A stretch of 64,000 nt of DNA from Dakarella massiliensis. GTDB taxonomy: Bacteria > Pseudomonadota > Gammaproteobacteria > Burkholderiales > Burkholderiaceae_F. The notes beneath the pieces were generated by a model, which did no database searches, was not told the DNA's origin, and saw nothing but the letters and a program-made list of their open reading frames with translations. This document shows, piece after piece, positions 1 through 9,541 of this stretch. Position numbers and translations under genes: made by a program. The stretch covers positions 420,086-484,085 of the forward strand of contig NZ_CVTY01000006.1 of assembly GCF_001182045.1 (NCBI RefSeq), read 5' to 3'. The stretch's first letter is position 1; every line of letters starts with the position of its first letter.

Positions 1-836
1 ACGGCGACCCCTGGGATCTCGTGATTCACCGCGACCGGATCGGGAAGAAGCTCCCGGTGTTTGACGTGATGACGATGTCGGCGACGGGGTCTGAGTACGA
101 CGGCGCGGGCGTGATCACGAACGACGAAACGAAGGAGAAACTCTCAGTCGGCGGCTGCTTCCCCGTGGCCTCCATTCTGGATCCCACGTACACGATGACC
201 GTTCCCGCGAAGCAGACCGCGGCCGGGGTGTCGGACATCATCTCCCACACGTTTGAACAGTATTTCGTGGCGGAAGGCTCAATGCTGTCGGATGGCATCT
301 GTGAGTCGATGCTGAAGACCGTGATGCACTACGGTCCCATCGCGCTTCGGGAGCCGGATAACTTTGAGGCGCGGGGAGAAATCTTCGCGGCGTCGTCGTT
401 CGGCTGCTGCGGGCTTCTCGCGCTTGGCCGCACGAAGTCCGCCTGGCCCTGCCACGGGATCGAGCATGAGCTTTCCGCCTGGTACGACATCACCCACGGC
501 GTCGGTCTCGCGATCATCACGCCGCACTGGATGCGCTACTGCCTCGAGCACAACCCCGCGGTCGTCGCCCCGAAGTTCGCACAGTATGGCGTGAATGTCC
601 TCGGGTTCAACCCGGCGGATGGCGTGGACGTGAACGCCCGTAAAGCGATTGAGCGGACCGCGGACTTCTTCCGGTCACTCGGCATCACGCAGACGCTTCG
701 TGATTTCGGGATCGATGACACGCATTTCGGCGAAATGGCGGATCACGTCCTCACCGCGTGGTTTGGGGACTACTCGAAGTCCTTCGCCCCGATTGACCGC
801 GCCGGGATTATCGAGATTCTGACAGCGAGCCTCTGA
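1..836 (+). CDS. Iron-containing alcohol dehydrogenase, YqhD/BDH type (5' end cut by window)
   Basis: This is the C-terminal two thirds of a butanol-dehydrogenase-type alcohol dehydrogenase, expected to reduce aldehydes with NAD(P)H in the cytoplasm. The reading frame is open from the first base: codons from position 3 match residues 116 onward of the three complete copies downstream. The metal site is visible as the Asp and His of SDIISHTFEQY and the two His of HGIEHELSAWYDITHG. It is the first of four tandem paralogues on the same strand. Family assignment is firm; the physiological substrate is not shown by the sequence. Confidence 0.93.
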   Translation, partial: GDPWDLVIHRDRIGKKLPVFDVMTMSATGSEYDGAGVITNDETKEKLSVGGCFPVASILDPTYTMTVPAKQTAAGVSDIISHTFEQYFVAEGSMLSDGICESMLKTVMHYGPIALREPDNFEARGEIFAASSFGCCGLLALGRTKSAWPCHGIEHELSAWYDITHGVGLAIITPHWMRYCLEHNPAVVAPKFAQYGVNVLGFNPADGVDVNARKAIERTADFFRSLGITQTLRDFGIDDTHFGEMADHVLTAWFGDYSKSFAPIDRAGIIEILTASL

Positions 837-919
837 ATAACAAAAACACTTTCTTAATTCTCTCCTTTGCGTTCATTGCGGCTCATCATTCTGAACTTGA
901 TTCAGACGCCGCATTCTCA

Positions 920-957
920 GCCCTGGTGCGCGCTTTCAGCCCGCCCAGGGCGTTTTT
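920..957 (+). terminator. Rho-independent terminator after first alcohol dehydrogenase
   Basis: The stem GCCCTGG (920-926) pairs with CCAGGGC (945-951) and is followed by a run of seven T. It lies 84 bp after the stop codon. The rest of the 837-1260 gap shows no gene. Confidence 0.7.
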
Positions 958-1260
958 TTACTCTCCGGTTCTCGGCCTCCGACATCGGTTTTTCTCGCCC
1001 GGATCTCCTCCCCCGTGATCCAAAGAGGCAAGAAGAATAGAGAAATAAGAAACTTTCTCTTCCTATCCTTCGTAAAATTTCAGTCGTGCGGGAACACGGA
1101 GTTCCACGCTTTGCCTCTGAAGATTCGATGGCTTCCTGGGGTTCCCGTGTTCCTTCGGGCGAATTCTCTGTCTGACGGAGAGGAGAAATCAGGTTTCAGC
1201 GCCTCGGGCGTGAAACCTTCTTTTCCTTCACCGCTTCAGACTTCTATTGGAGACAGTCTC

Positions 1261-2442
1261 ATGATTCAGTCGTATGACCTCTACATGCCGGTACACCTCG
1301 TGTTTGAGAAGGGCCGCGTTGCCGAGCTTCCGAAACTGATCAAAGGGTACGGAAAGAAAGTGCTTCTTACCTACGGCGGCGGCTCGGTTAAGCGAATCGG
1401 TCTCTATGACAAGGTGAAGGCGCTCCTCGCGGCTGAGGGCTGCACGGTGTTTGAGCTCTCCGGGATCGAGCCGAATCCGAAGATTGAGTCTGTGCGGGCC
1501 GGGGTCGAGATCTGCAAGAAAGAGGGGATCGACTTCATCCTCGCGATCGGCGGCGGCTCGACCCTTGACTGCTCCAAGGCGATCGCGCTCGGCGCGAAGT
1601 ATGACGGTGATCCCTGGGATCTCGTGATCCACCGGGACCGCGTGAAGGGTCACCTCCCGGTGTTTGACGTGCTGACGCTTGCGGCAACGGGCTCGGACTA
1701 CGATGGCGGCGGCGTGATCACGAACGACGCCACAAACGAAAAGCGCGCGGTCGGGGTCTGCTTCCCGGTGGCCTCGATCCTCGACCCCGAGTACACGTTC
1801 ACGGTTCCCGCGAGCCAGACCGCAGCCGGGTCCGCGGACATCATCTCGCACACCTTTGAGCAGTACTTTGTATCCGAGGGCTCGATGCTCTCAGACGGCT
1901 TTTGCGAATCGATGCTGCGCACCGTGATGAAGTACGCCCCCGTGGCGATCAAGGATCCCACGAACTTTGAGGCCCGCGGTGAGCTGCTCGCGGCGAGTTC
2001 CTTCGGGTGCTGCAGGCTCCTTGCCGTGGGGCGCGAAGCCGGTGCCTGGCCCTGCCACGGAATCGAGCACGAGCTCTCCGCCTGGTACGACATCACGCAC
2101 GGCGTCGGTCTCGCGATCATTACGCCGGCCTGGATGCGGTATTGCCTGAAGAACAACCCGGCGGTCGTCGCTCCGAAGTTCGCCCAGTACGGCGTGAATG
2201 TCCTCGGGCTCAACCCCGCGGACGGCGTGGAAACCAATGCCAAGAAATCGATCGAGAAGACCGCGGAATTCTTCCGTTCGATCGGGATCACGCAGACGCT
2301 TAAGGACTTCGGGATCGATGAGACGCATTTCGATGAAATGGCGGATCACGCGATGACCACCTGGTTCGCGGGGCGTCCCCCTTACACCTTCGCGCCGCTC
2401 GGCCGCGAGGGAATCCTTGAGATTCTGAAGGCCTCGCTCTGA
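1261..2442 (+). CDS. Iron-containing alcohol dehydrogenase, YqhD/BDH type (copy 2)
   Basis: A complete 393-residue enzyme of the group III iron/zinc alcohol dehydrogenases, close to the usual length of about 390. The GGGS nucleotide-binding loops near residues 39 and 97 and the Asp/His metal ligands around 193, 197, 270 and 280 are all present. The start was chosen at 1261 because MIQSYDLY begins all three complete copies and GGAGAC precedes it; an upstream in-frame extension to 1015 has no counterpart in the others. It differs from the sisters at several positions (for example SDYDGG in place of SEYDGG, and a two-residue longer C-terminal region), so it may have a different substrate range. 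Reduction of aldehydes is inferred from the family. Confidence 0.93.
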   Translation: MIQSYDLYMPVHLVFEKGRVAELPKLIKGYGKKVLLTYGGGSVKRIGLYDKVKALLAAEGCTVFELSGIEPNPKIESVRAGVEICKKEGIDFILAIGGGSTLDCSKAIALGAKYDGDPWDLVIHRDRVKGHLPVFDVLTLAATGSDYDGGGVITNDATNEKRAVGVCFPVASILDPEYTFTVPASQTAAGSADIISHTFEQYFVSEGSMLSDGFCESMLRTVMKYAPVAIKDPTNFEARGELLAASSFGCCRLLAVGREAGAWPCHGIEHELSAWYDITHGVGLAIITPAWMRYCLKNNPAVVAPKFAQYGVNVLGLNPADGVETNAKKSIEKTAEFFRSIGITQTLKDFGIDETHFDEMADHAMTTWFAGRPPYTFAPLGREGILEILKASL

Positions 2443-2653
2443 GGGATCGATTTCCGGGAGGGGATGGTTCCGAATCAGCATGTCCGCCCCTCCGGGAGAT
2501 GAATAGAAGCTCCGTCTCGCGTTATTTTTTTAATCGTTCTACAGTGACGCTGGGTTCAGAGAGGGGATGGAACCCAATCATTTTTTGTTTTACCGCCGGC
2601 TCTCTTCCGTTTGTGGTCTGACGGAACACGGCCGGCATTTGAGAGGAATAGTC

Positions 2654-3832
2654 ATGATTCAGTCTTACGATTTGTATCTTCCGACTCATCTCGTTTTCGG
2701 GAAGGGCCGTGTTTCGGAACTCGGTAACCTCATCAAGGGCTACGGGAAGAAGGTGCTCCTCACCTACGGCGGCGGATTCGTCAAGCGTATCGGGCTCTAC
2801 GACACCGTGAAGCAGATTCTGACGGATGCCGGCTGCGACATCTTTGAGCTTTCCGGCATTGCCCCGAACCCGAAGATCGAGTCGGTTCGCGCGGGTGTTG
2901 AGATCTGCAAGAAGGAAGGGATTGAGTTCATCGTTTCGATCGGCGGCGGTTCCACCCTCGACTGCTCGAAAGCGATCTCCTGCGGCGCGTTGTACGACGG
3001 CGACCCCTGGGATCTCGTGATCCATAACGACCGTATCGGCCGTCACCTCCCGATCTTTGACGTGATTACGCTTGCGGCGACGGGGTCTGAGTACGACGGC
3101 GGCGGTGTGATCACGAATGAGGAAACGAAGGAGAAGCTCTCTGTCGGCGGCTGCTACCCGGTGGCCTCGATCCTCGACCCCGAATACACGTTCACGGTCC
3201 CCGCGAACCAGACCGCGGCCGGAATTTCGGACATCCTTTCGCACACCTTTGAGCAGTACATCGTGGCGGAAGGCTCGATGATTTCGGATGGCTTCTGTGA
3301 GTCGATGCTGAAGACCGTGATGCATTTCGGTCCGATTGCGCTCAAGGATCCCACGAACTTTGAGGCCCGCGGTGAAGTGCTCGCCGCCTCGTCCTTTGGC
3401 TGCTGCGGGCTCCTTGGGCTCGGCCGCACCCCGTCCCCCTGGCCCTGCCACGGGATTGAGCATGAGGTGTCCGCCTGGTACGACATCACGCACGGCGTCG
3501 GTCTCGCGATCATCACCCCGCACTGGATGGCGTATTCGCTCAAAGCGAACCCCGCGGTTGTCGCGCCTCGCCTCGCGCAGTACGGCGTGAATGTCCTCGG
3601 TCTCAACCCGGCGGACGGGGTGGAAGTGAACGCGAAGAAAGCGATCGAAAAGACCGCGGAATTCTTCCGCTCGATCGGGATCACGCAGACCCTTAAGGAC
3701 TTCGGGATCGATGACACCCACTTCGACGAAATGGCGGATCACGTCGCGAAGGCCTGGTTCGGTGACTTCAGCACCGCGATCGCGCCGCTTGATCACAAAG
3801 CGGTCGTTGAGATCCTGAAGGCGAGCCTCTGA
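2654..3832 (+). CDS. Iron-containing alcohol dehydrogenase, YqhD/BDH type (copy 3)
   Basis: A 392-residue alcohol dehydrogenase, near-identical in sequence and length to its neighbours. It starts at MIQSYDLY with an AGAGGA ribosome site 6-11 bases upstream. The nucleotide-binding YGGG and GGGST loops and the metal-binding D-x3-H plus two His are present. It shares most residues with the window-edge copy (matching ATGSEYDG, TNDE/TNEE and SVGGC stretches), so these two are probably the most recent duplicates. It has its own 5' and 3' untranslated regions and a strong downstream terminator, suggesting separate rather than operonic transcription. Probable role: NAD(P)H-dependent reduction of short aldehydes. 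Confidence 0.93.
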   Translation: MIQSYDLYLPTHLVFGKGRVSELGNLIKGYGKKVLLTYGGGFVKRIGLYDTVKQILTDAGCDIFELSGIAPNPKIESVRAGVEICKKEGIEFIVSIGGGSTLDCSKAISCGALYDGDPWDLVIHNDRIGRHLPIFDVITLAATGSEYDGGGVITNEETKEKLSVGGCYPVASILDPEYTFTVPANQTAAGISDILSHTFEQYIVAEGSMISDGFCESMLKTVMHFGPIALKDPTNFEARGEVLAASSFGCCGLLGLGRTPSPWPCHGIEHEVSAWYDITHGVGLAIITPHWMAYSLKANPAVVAPRLAQYGVNVLGLNPADGVEVNAKKAIEKTAEFFRSIGITQTLKDFGIDDTHFDEMADHVAKAWFGDFSTAIAPLDHKAVVEILKASL

Positions 3833-3946
3833 TTTCGGGCTCCACTCCGCGCGGTTTTTTGTCTTTTCCCTTCTGCCTTATTGAGAGTTGGGGAGAGGGG
3901 AGAGCTGAGGAACCGGCGCGGAGAAAAACCCTCTTCTGAAGAGAAA

Positions 3947-3986
3947 CGGGCAATCTTTATCGATTGCCCGTTTTTCTCTTTTTTTG
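3947..3986 (+). terminator. Strong terminator after third alcohol dehydrogenase
   Basis: A perfect 9-bp stem, CGGGCAATC (3947-3955) with GATTGCCCG (3962-3970), has a 6-base loop and is followed by TTTTTCTCTTTTTTT. It sits 114 bp after the stop. The remainder of 3833-4190 has no gene; the ribosome site of the next gene is at its end. Confidence 0.85.
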
Positions 3987-4190
3987 AGGTTTCGGGCGAA
4001 TAGATGAGAAAATCAGGCAAGTAAGACCAAAATCCCACTTCAGAGCCTCACACCGTTCTGCTATTGCCTATAGAGTGACCGCTGTCCGCCGCGTGATCTA
4101 TCCGTTTTGGATCGGCCGGTGACATTTTTTGATGTGTGACGCCGGGGTCTGAAAAGTAACCGGTGTCGGAATAAGAGAGAGGAAAAGAAC

Positions 4191-5369
4191 ATGATTCAGT
4201 CTTATGACCTTTACCATCCGACTCACCTCGTGTTCGGCAAGGGCCGGATCGCGGAACTCGGGAACCTCATTAAGGGTTACGGGAAGAAGGTGCTGCTCGC
4301 CTACGGCGGCGGCTCTGTGAAGCGGATCGGTCTTTACGACGAAGCGAAGAAGATCCTCGCGGACGCTGGCTGCGAGATCGTGGAACTCGGTGGCATCGCC
4401 CCGAACCCGAAGATTGAGTCGGTGCGGGAAGGTGTGGCGCTCTGTAAGAAAGAGGGCGTTGAATTCATCCTCTCGATCGGCGGCGGCTCGGTGCTCGACT
4501 GCGCGAAGGCGATCGCGCTCGGCGCGAATTATGACGGCGACCCCTGGGATCTCGTGAAGCACCCGGAGCGTGTCGGGAAGCCCCTTCCGGTGTTTGACGT
4601 CATCACGCTCGCGGCGACGGGCTCCGAGTACGACTTCGGCGGCGTGATCACGAATGAGGAAACGAAGGAGAAGCTCCCCGTGAACGGCTGCTTCCCGGTC
4701 GCGTCCATCATGGATCCGGAGTACACGTTCACCGTTCCCGCGAACCAGACCGCGGCCGGTGTCGCGGATATCGTGTCGCACACGTTTGAGCAGTATTTCG
4801 TGCGTGAGGCCTCGATGCTTTCGGATGGCTTCTGCGAATCCATGCTGAAGACCGTGATGCATTTCGGTCCGATCGCGATCAAGGAACCGACGAACTTTGA
4901 GGCGCGCGGCGAGATCTTCGCGGCGTCCTCGTTTGGCTGCTGCGGGCTGCTGAGTCTCGGCCGCTCCCCGTCCCCCTGGCCCTGCCATGGGATTGAGCAC
5001 GAAGTCTCCGCCTGGTACGACATTACGCACGGCGTCGGCCTCGCGATCATCACCCCGCACTGGATGCAGTGGTGCCTGGATACGGACCCTGCGCTCGTCG
5101 CTCCGAAGTTCGCGCAGTACGGCGTGAATGTCTTCGGCCTCAATCCGGCGGATGGCGTTGATGTGAACGCCGCGAAGGCGATCGAAAAGACCGCGGAATT
5201 CTTCCGCTCGATCGGAATCACGCAGACGCTCTCGGACTTCGGGATCGACGATTCGCACTTTGAAGCGATGGCGGAACACGTCACCACGGCCTGGGTCGGG
5301 GACTACAAGTACGCTTTCGTCCCGATGGATAAGGAAGCGGTGCTCGCCGTTCTCCGCGCGAGCCTCTGA
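4191..5369 (+). CDS. Iron-containing alcohol dehydrogenase, YqhD/BDH type (copy 4)
   Basis: A complete 392-residue alcohol dehydrogenase. GGGS loops lie at residues 39-42 and 97-100; metal ligands D193, H197, H270 and H280 are all visible. The start ATG follows AGAGAGGAAAAGAAC. This copy diverges more than copies 1 and 3 (SEYDFG, KHPERVG, a distinct C-terminus AVLRASL), so it is probably the older or functionally specialised paralogue. It ends the tandem set and converges with the dipeptidase gene on the other strand. Cytoplasmic NAD(P)H-dependent aldehyde reduction is expected from family membership; nothing here fixes the substrate. Confidence 0.93.
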   Translation: MIQSYDLYHPTHLVFGKGRIAELGNLIKGYGKKVLLAYGGGSVKRIGLYDEAKKILADAGCEIVELGGIAPNPKIESVREGVALCKKEGVEFILSIGGGSVLDCAKAIALGANYDGDPWDLVKHPERVGKPLPVFDVITLAATGSEYDFGGVITNEETKEKLPVNGCFPVASIMDPEYTFTVPANQTAAGVADIVSHTFEQYFVREASMLSDGFCESMLKTVMHFGPIAIKEPTNFEARGEIFAASSFGCCGLLSLGRSPSPWPCHGIEHEVSAWYDITHGVGLAIITPHWMQWCLDTDPALVAPKFAQYGVNVFGLNPADGVDVNAAKAIEKTAEFFRSIGITQTLSDFGIDDSHFEAMAEHVTTAWVGDYKYAFVPMDKEAVLAVLRASL

Positions 5370-5435
5370 GTGCCGGGCGAGTGACGGTGTCTTCTTCAGG
5401 CGTCCGGTAACATGCCGGGCGGACTGAACTAAGAC

Positions 5436-5478
5436 CAAAAAAGGGCGGAGCACCTTACCCGGGTGCCCCGCCTTTATA
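5436..5478. terminator. Bidirectional terminator between converging genes
   Basis: An 11-bp stem with one mismatch (5444-5454 with 5462-5472) has CCTTTATATT on the plus side and, read on the minus strand, a run of six T. It can end both the alcohol dehydrogenase (+) and the dipeptidase (-). Nothing else is visible in 5370-5693. Confidence 0.75.
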
Positions 5479-5693
5479 TTGCCTATATTCCCTTCACCTG
5501 TTTCTTCACCTGTGACTCAGGTCCTGCTGATAGCCGCCACGGAAGACGCTTCCGCCTTCTTTTGAGACACCGATCTGCCTCCGGAAGGCCCCCGTGACGG
5601 GTCCTGCGTATCCAGCCTCCTCCCCCGGAGATACTCTGTGTGCCGATGGATCGGATGGGTTTTATGGGAGAAAGCCGGAATTCTGAACTACTC

Positions 5694-7199
5694 TCAGTCC
5701 TTCTTCTTGTTATTCGAGAAGAAGATGCTCTTCTGGATATCCGTGGTCCGGATCGTGTAGAGCTCGTTCTCGAGCGATTCAGTTGCCGCTTCCGCGCTCC
5801 GGATCACCTTGAGGTTAAAGTCCTGCAGCATCTGATCCGCTTTCTTCGGGTTCGTCTTCACGGTCTTCAGGTACTGCGCCTCAAAGGCCTTCATCTTCTT
5901 CGCGGTGTCCGCTTCCCAGGCGGCGTAGCGTTCATGCACCACGGGCGCGAGTTTCGGGTAGTCCGTCATCGCGAGCGTCTGCACTTTGCGGAACTTCCAA
6001 TAGGCCGAGTTGCTATCCGCCTTATCGGTGCCGATTGAATACTCTTTCGGGAACGCTTTGAGGCCCTGATAGAACGGCACATAGACCCCGAGGTCCCCCA
6101 TGCCCATCGCGAGGTACGTCACCTCGCCGATCGCGCGCGGGAGATTCGGGCGCACTTGCATCACGTGAGACTCGTACGTGCGGAAGACCGAAATCGGGCG
6201 GTAAGGTTCGTCCCCGCGGAGGCCCTTCGTATACGGGTCATGCGACTCAAGCCCCGCGATCTCGAAGTGGCTTCTGAGGAGCTTCTTCACTTCATCCACT
6301 GAAACCTTTTCCGCGGGCTTCGCGAACACCGGGAACGCGCGGCCGGCTTCGGGTTCGATCGAAAGCGTCGGAGTCAGGGTCTTCATGATTGAGAAGACGC
6401 GGGGGTCGTTATAAAGCCGATCCCGGCCATCGTCCCGGGTGTAGGCCTTCGCGAAATTAAACGCGCCGTCCTTCGGGTTGTAGAACCCATGCTGCTCGGC
6501 CCAGGAGACTACGGTCGGGCTTCCCATGAAGTTCGGGTCGCCCGCCTTGTACTGCTGCAGCCGCCCCTGATTTCCCGACGCGAAATACTCGTCCTTCGGA
6601 ATCCGGACCGCGATCCACTGATGGCCCGTCCCGGTTTCGAGATACCAGAGTTCCTTCGCGTCGACGAACGCGACACCAAAGCCTTCACCCGCGCCCTTTG
6701 TCTCAACGACATGGCCGAGGATCGCTGCGCCTTCGCGCGCGGACCGTGCCCGCGGGAGGATCACCTCCATGATGTCGTCTTCCGTGATCCCGGTCTTTTC
6801 GACATAGGGATCAAGCTTCAGCGCGTCATCCCGCGCGAAGATCGATTCCGTCCCTGATACACCGACCCCGGCGGAATTGAACCCCGTCGCCCCGTGCACC
6901 CCGGTCTTCCAGTTCGGGACCGTGGTGTAGCGAAGAGAGTTCTTGGGGAGCGGATACTCGAAGTTATTCGCGCCGTGATGGTCCGCGGTCCGGTACATCC
7001 CCTTCTGGTTTGTCTTCGCGGGATGCACCACCATGTGCTGCGCCTTGAGAGCGTTGGAGTCCGCGTTCCGGCCGATGATGAGTGAGCCATCCGCCGAGGC
7101 CCCCGACCCCACGAGGAGCGTCGTGCACGCGTACGCGGTGCCTGAGAGAAGGAGAGAAACCGCGGCCGCTGCCGCCGCGAGCCTGAATCCATGCATCAT
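5694..7199 (-). CDS. Secreted C69-family dipeptidase (PepD-like, Ntn hydrolase)
   Basis: Encodes 501 residues. A signal peptide (charged start, then poly-Ala/Leu core) ends AYA and is followed at once by C25-TTLLVGSGASADGS, the N-terminal nucleophile of C69 peptidases, which becomes catalytic after processing. The GRNADSN segment and the C-terminal body match the family in length (about 470-510). It should cleave dipeptides in the periplasm and feed the amino-acid uptake that this genome favours. The start at 7199 was chosen because AAGGA lies 10 bases upstream; the longer frame to 7244 has no ribosome site. A LysR gene lies upstream on the same strand, and a 16-bp palindrome lies between them. 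Confidence 0.92.
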   Translation of the reverse strand: MMHGFRLAAAAAAVSLLLSGTAYACTTLLVGSGASADGSLIIGRNADSNALKAQHMVVHPAKTNQKGMYRTADHHGANNFEYPLPKNSLRYTTVPNWKTGVHGATGFNSAGVGVSGTESIFARDDALKLDPYVEKTGITEDDIMEVILPRARSAREGAAILGHVVETKGAGEGFGVAFVDAKELWYLETGTGHQWIAVRIPKDEYFASGNQGRLQQYKAGDPNFMGSPTVVSWAEQHGFYNPKDGAFNFAKAYTRDDGRDRLYNDPRVFSIMKTLTPTLSIEPEAGRAFPVFAKPAEKVSVDEVKKLLRSHFEIAGLESHDPYTKGLRGDEPYRPISVFRTYESHVMQVRPNLPRAIGEVTYLAMGMGDLGVYVPFYQGLKAFPKEYSIGTDKADSNSAYWKFRKVQTLAMTDYPKLAPVVHERYAAWEADTAKKMKAFEAQYLKTVKTNPKKADQMLQDFNLKVIRSAEAATESLENELYTIRTTDIQKSIFFSNNKKKD

Positions 7200-7357
7200 G
7201 ATGAGAAGATCCTTAAACGTGTGTTTTTTAAGTTCTGACTTCATCCATGGCTGGTTCGGTATCGCGGGTCAGTATCCTTCGCCTCTCGTTCTTTCGGACT
7301 AGCCATATCGGAGACCATTCTCTGCCCGGATCTGCAAAATCGATACGGTAATAACCC

Positions 7358-7373
7358 TAGGTAAATTTACCTA
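7358..7373. promoter_or_regulatory. 16-bp perfect palindrome, probable operator of the dipeptidase gene
   Basis: TAGGTAAATTTACCTA reads identically on both strands. It lies about 160 bp upstream of the dipeptidase start in an otherwise non-coding 305-bp gap. The binding protein is unknown. Confidence 0.45.
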
Positions 7374-7504
7374 TATTTCAAATAGAGATTATGAAAGAAA
7401 GGTTTAAGTGAAGGTTTTCAATACGGGGTGTGTAAGCGACTGGGGACGGCGGTGCTCACCGCATCCCGGCTGTACCCTTTACGCTGCCCAAAGGCGTGAG
7501 GCGA

Positions 7505-8416
7505 TCAAAACCGGATCCGCTGCCTCACGGCTTCCGTCCGGATCGCGTCGATCACGGGGAGAAGGGCGGGTCTGGGGTGGATTTCCGTGATGAGGCCGTA
7601 CGGCACCGCGTCACTCCATTCCCCCGGGATCGTCACGAGAAACGGGTGGATCGACTTCCAGCAGGAGAGCGTGATGAGGACGGTTTTTCCATCGGTCACG
7701 CGGTTAAAGGTTTCGAGATCGTAAAAGGGGGAGTTTCCGATCACCCGGATCCCGCGCTTTATAAATTCATTTCTCAGGCGGTCATTCCGAGGCGAGTCCC
7801 CGTGAAGCGGCATGAGGATCGTTTCCCCCGCGAGATCCTCAAACGTCACGCGCGTTTTCTTCGCGAGGCGGTGGGTGCGCGCCACCGCGACTTCAAGCCT
7901 GACAGACGTCACCGGGATCAGGTTCACACGGTTAAGCCAGATCAGCGAATCGCACGGCCCATAGATAAAGTCAAACTTTTCCCCGAGTTCCCGGATCTTT
8001 CGGAGGATCCCGTTTCGGTCATCCTCAAACGGCACGATCCGGAGTTTCCACCCGGGGAAGCGGTCCGACACCGCGTCCCAGAGGGGAAGGAAGGGTTCGC
8101 AGGAATTGAGGATTGAGTTTCCGAGCCGGATGGTTTGTGTTTCGGCATCCGCGGCGTTCCGGACTTTTTCCAGAGCCTTGAGGGAGTCCGCTTCCATCGC
8201 TTCGCACGACTTGAAAAAGAGCTCCCCGGCGTCCGTGAGCTCCACCCCGGTTTTGAAGCGGCGGAAGAGCTCCGCCCCGATTCCTTTCTCCAGCTTATCG
8301 ATTCGCTTCATCACCGCGGTCGGCGTGATAAAAAGCGCGTCCGCGGCCTTCGTGAAGCTTCCGGCGCGGGCCGCGGCGAGAAACGTTTCGACTTCAGGGC
8401 TGAGGATCGGGAACAT
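7505..8416 (-). CDS. LysR-family transcriptional regulator
   Basis: A 303-residue LysR-type regulator. The N-terminal winged helix-turn-helix (residues about 6-65: AARAGSFTKAADALFITPTA then VMKRIDKLEKGIGAELF) is followed by the linker helix and a substrate-binding domain (about 95-300). It is transcribed divergently from the aldo/keto reductase at 8669, the usual layout for a LysR protein controlling its neighbour, so it probably regulates the two reductases in response to a small carbonyl or acid ligand. The start at 8416 gives the normal family N-terminus; a 22-residue extension to 8482 is AT-rich and unlikely. No good ribosome site is seen. Confidence 0.9.
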   Translation of the reverse strand: MFPILSPEVETFLAAARAGSFTKAADALFITPTAVMKRIDKLEKGIGAELFRRFKTGVELTDAGELFFKSCEAMEADSLKALEKVRNAADAETQTIRLGNSILNSCEPFLPLWDAVSDRFPGWKLRIVPFEDDRNGILRKIRELGEKFDFIYGPCDSLIWLNRVNLIPVTSVRLEVAVARTHRLAKKTRVTFEDLAGETILMPLHGDSPRNDRLRNEFIKRGIRVIGNSPFYDLETFNRVTDGKTVLITLSCWKSIHPFLVTIPGEWSDAVPYGLITEIHPRPALLPVIDAIRTEAVRQRIRF

Positions 8417-8668
8417 GATTGAAACTGAATACTTTCTGAGAATTTTAATATGAACTAAGAGTTCACACTCCATTAATCTCATGTTATCTCAAAGCGGCAC
8501 CCATTGCCCTAGGATGAAGTCACTCTTAAACGAGACCGACACCCGGTTCCCTTTCCTATTCCGTCTCCGGTCTCCCCGACGCTTTTATTCGTGGTGCGGC
8601 GGGGAGACCGCGGGAGAGATCGGAGGCGAGGGGCGGTGACTGAATGTTCTTGAACCGAGGAGCAAGAG

Positions 8669-9520
8669 ATGAAGACGATCAAGTTAAATAACGGCGTTGA
8701 GATGCCGATGGTGGGGTTTGGCGTATTCCAGGTGCCGGACCTCGCGGTGTGCCAGAAAGCGGTGGAGGACGCCATTTCAGTCGGCTACCGGCTGATTGAT
8801 ACGGCGGCGGCCTATAAGAACGAAGAAGCGGTCGGGGCCGCGATCCGCGCGTCCGGGATCCCGAGAAGCGAATTCTTCGTGACGACGAAACTTTGGACGC
8901 AGGACCACGGCTACGACAATACGCTGCGGGCGTTTGACACCTCGATGAAGAAGCTGGGGCTTGATCAATTGGATCTCTGGCTGATTCATAAGCCCTACGG
9001 CGATGTGTACGGCGCATGGCGCGCGATGGAGCGTCTTTATAAAGAAGGCCGCATCCGCGCGATCGGCGTTACGAGTTTCCCGGATGACCGGCTTCTTGAC
9101 CTCTTCCTTCATAACGAAGTGAAACCCGCCGTTAATCAGGTAGAGACGAATCCCTGGTGCCAGATGAAGGAAACCGGGGCGTTCCTCGCGAAAGAAGGCA
9201 TCGCGCACGAGGCGTGGGCTCCGTTCGCGGAGGGGCATGACGGGCTCTTCACGAACCCTGTTCTCGTGAAAATCGCGGAGAAGCATGACCGTACGGTGGG
9301 CCAGGTCGTGCTCCGGTGGCTGCACCAGAGAAACGTCATCGTCATTCCGAAGTCCGTTCATAAGAGCCGGATGATTGAGAACATCTCGATCTTTGATTTC
9401 GAGCTTGACGCGTCTGACATGAAGGCGATCGCGGAGCTTGATACCGGGCGCAGCAGCTTCTACGACGACCGGGCGCTCGAGAACGTCCGCTACATCGGCA
9501 CGATGAAGATTCACGATTAA
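8669..9520 (+). CDS. Aldo/keto reductase (AKR5-like)
   Basis: A 283-residue NAD(P)H-dependent aldo/keto reductase with the complete catalytic tetrad D44, Y49, K74 and H107, and the C-terminal IPKSVHKSRMIEN cofactor loop. Length matches the 2,5-diketogluconate-reductase-like branch (about 275-285). AGGAG lies 8 bases before the ATG. It is divergent from a LysR gene and 21 bp ahead of a second, frameshifted reductase, with which it likely forms an operon. Cytoplasmic reduction of an aldehyde or ketone is expected; the substrate is unknown. Confidence 0.93.
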   Translation: MKTIKLNNGVEMPMVGFGVFQVPDLAVCQKAVEDAISVGYRLIDTAAAYKNEEAVGAAIRASGIPRSEFFVTTKLWTQDHGYDNTLRAFDTSMKKLGLDQLDLWLIHKPYGDVYGAWRAMERLYKEGRIRAIGVTSFPDDRLLDLFLHNEVKPAVNQVETNPWCQMKETGAFLAKEGIAHEAWAPFAEGHDGLFTNPVLVKIAEKHDRTVGQVVLRWLHQRNVIVIPKSVHKSRMIENISIFDFELDASDMKAIAELDTGRSSFYDDRALENVRYIGTMKIHD

Positions 9521-9541
9521 CGGTTTGGAGGAGTTACGGAT

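Noticed and set aside
2522-3796. Long antisense ORFs over the alcohol dehydrogenases (also 1228-1851 and 4098-5453)
   Set aside because: They mirror the GC-rich coding strand of clear enzyme genes, have arginine-rich nonsense sequence and lack ribosome sites.
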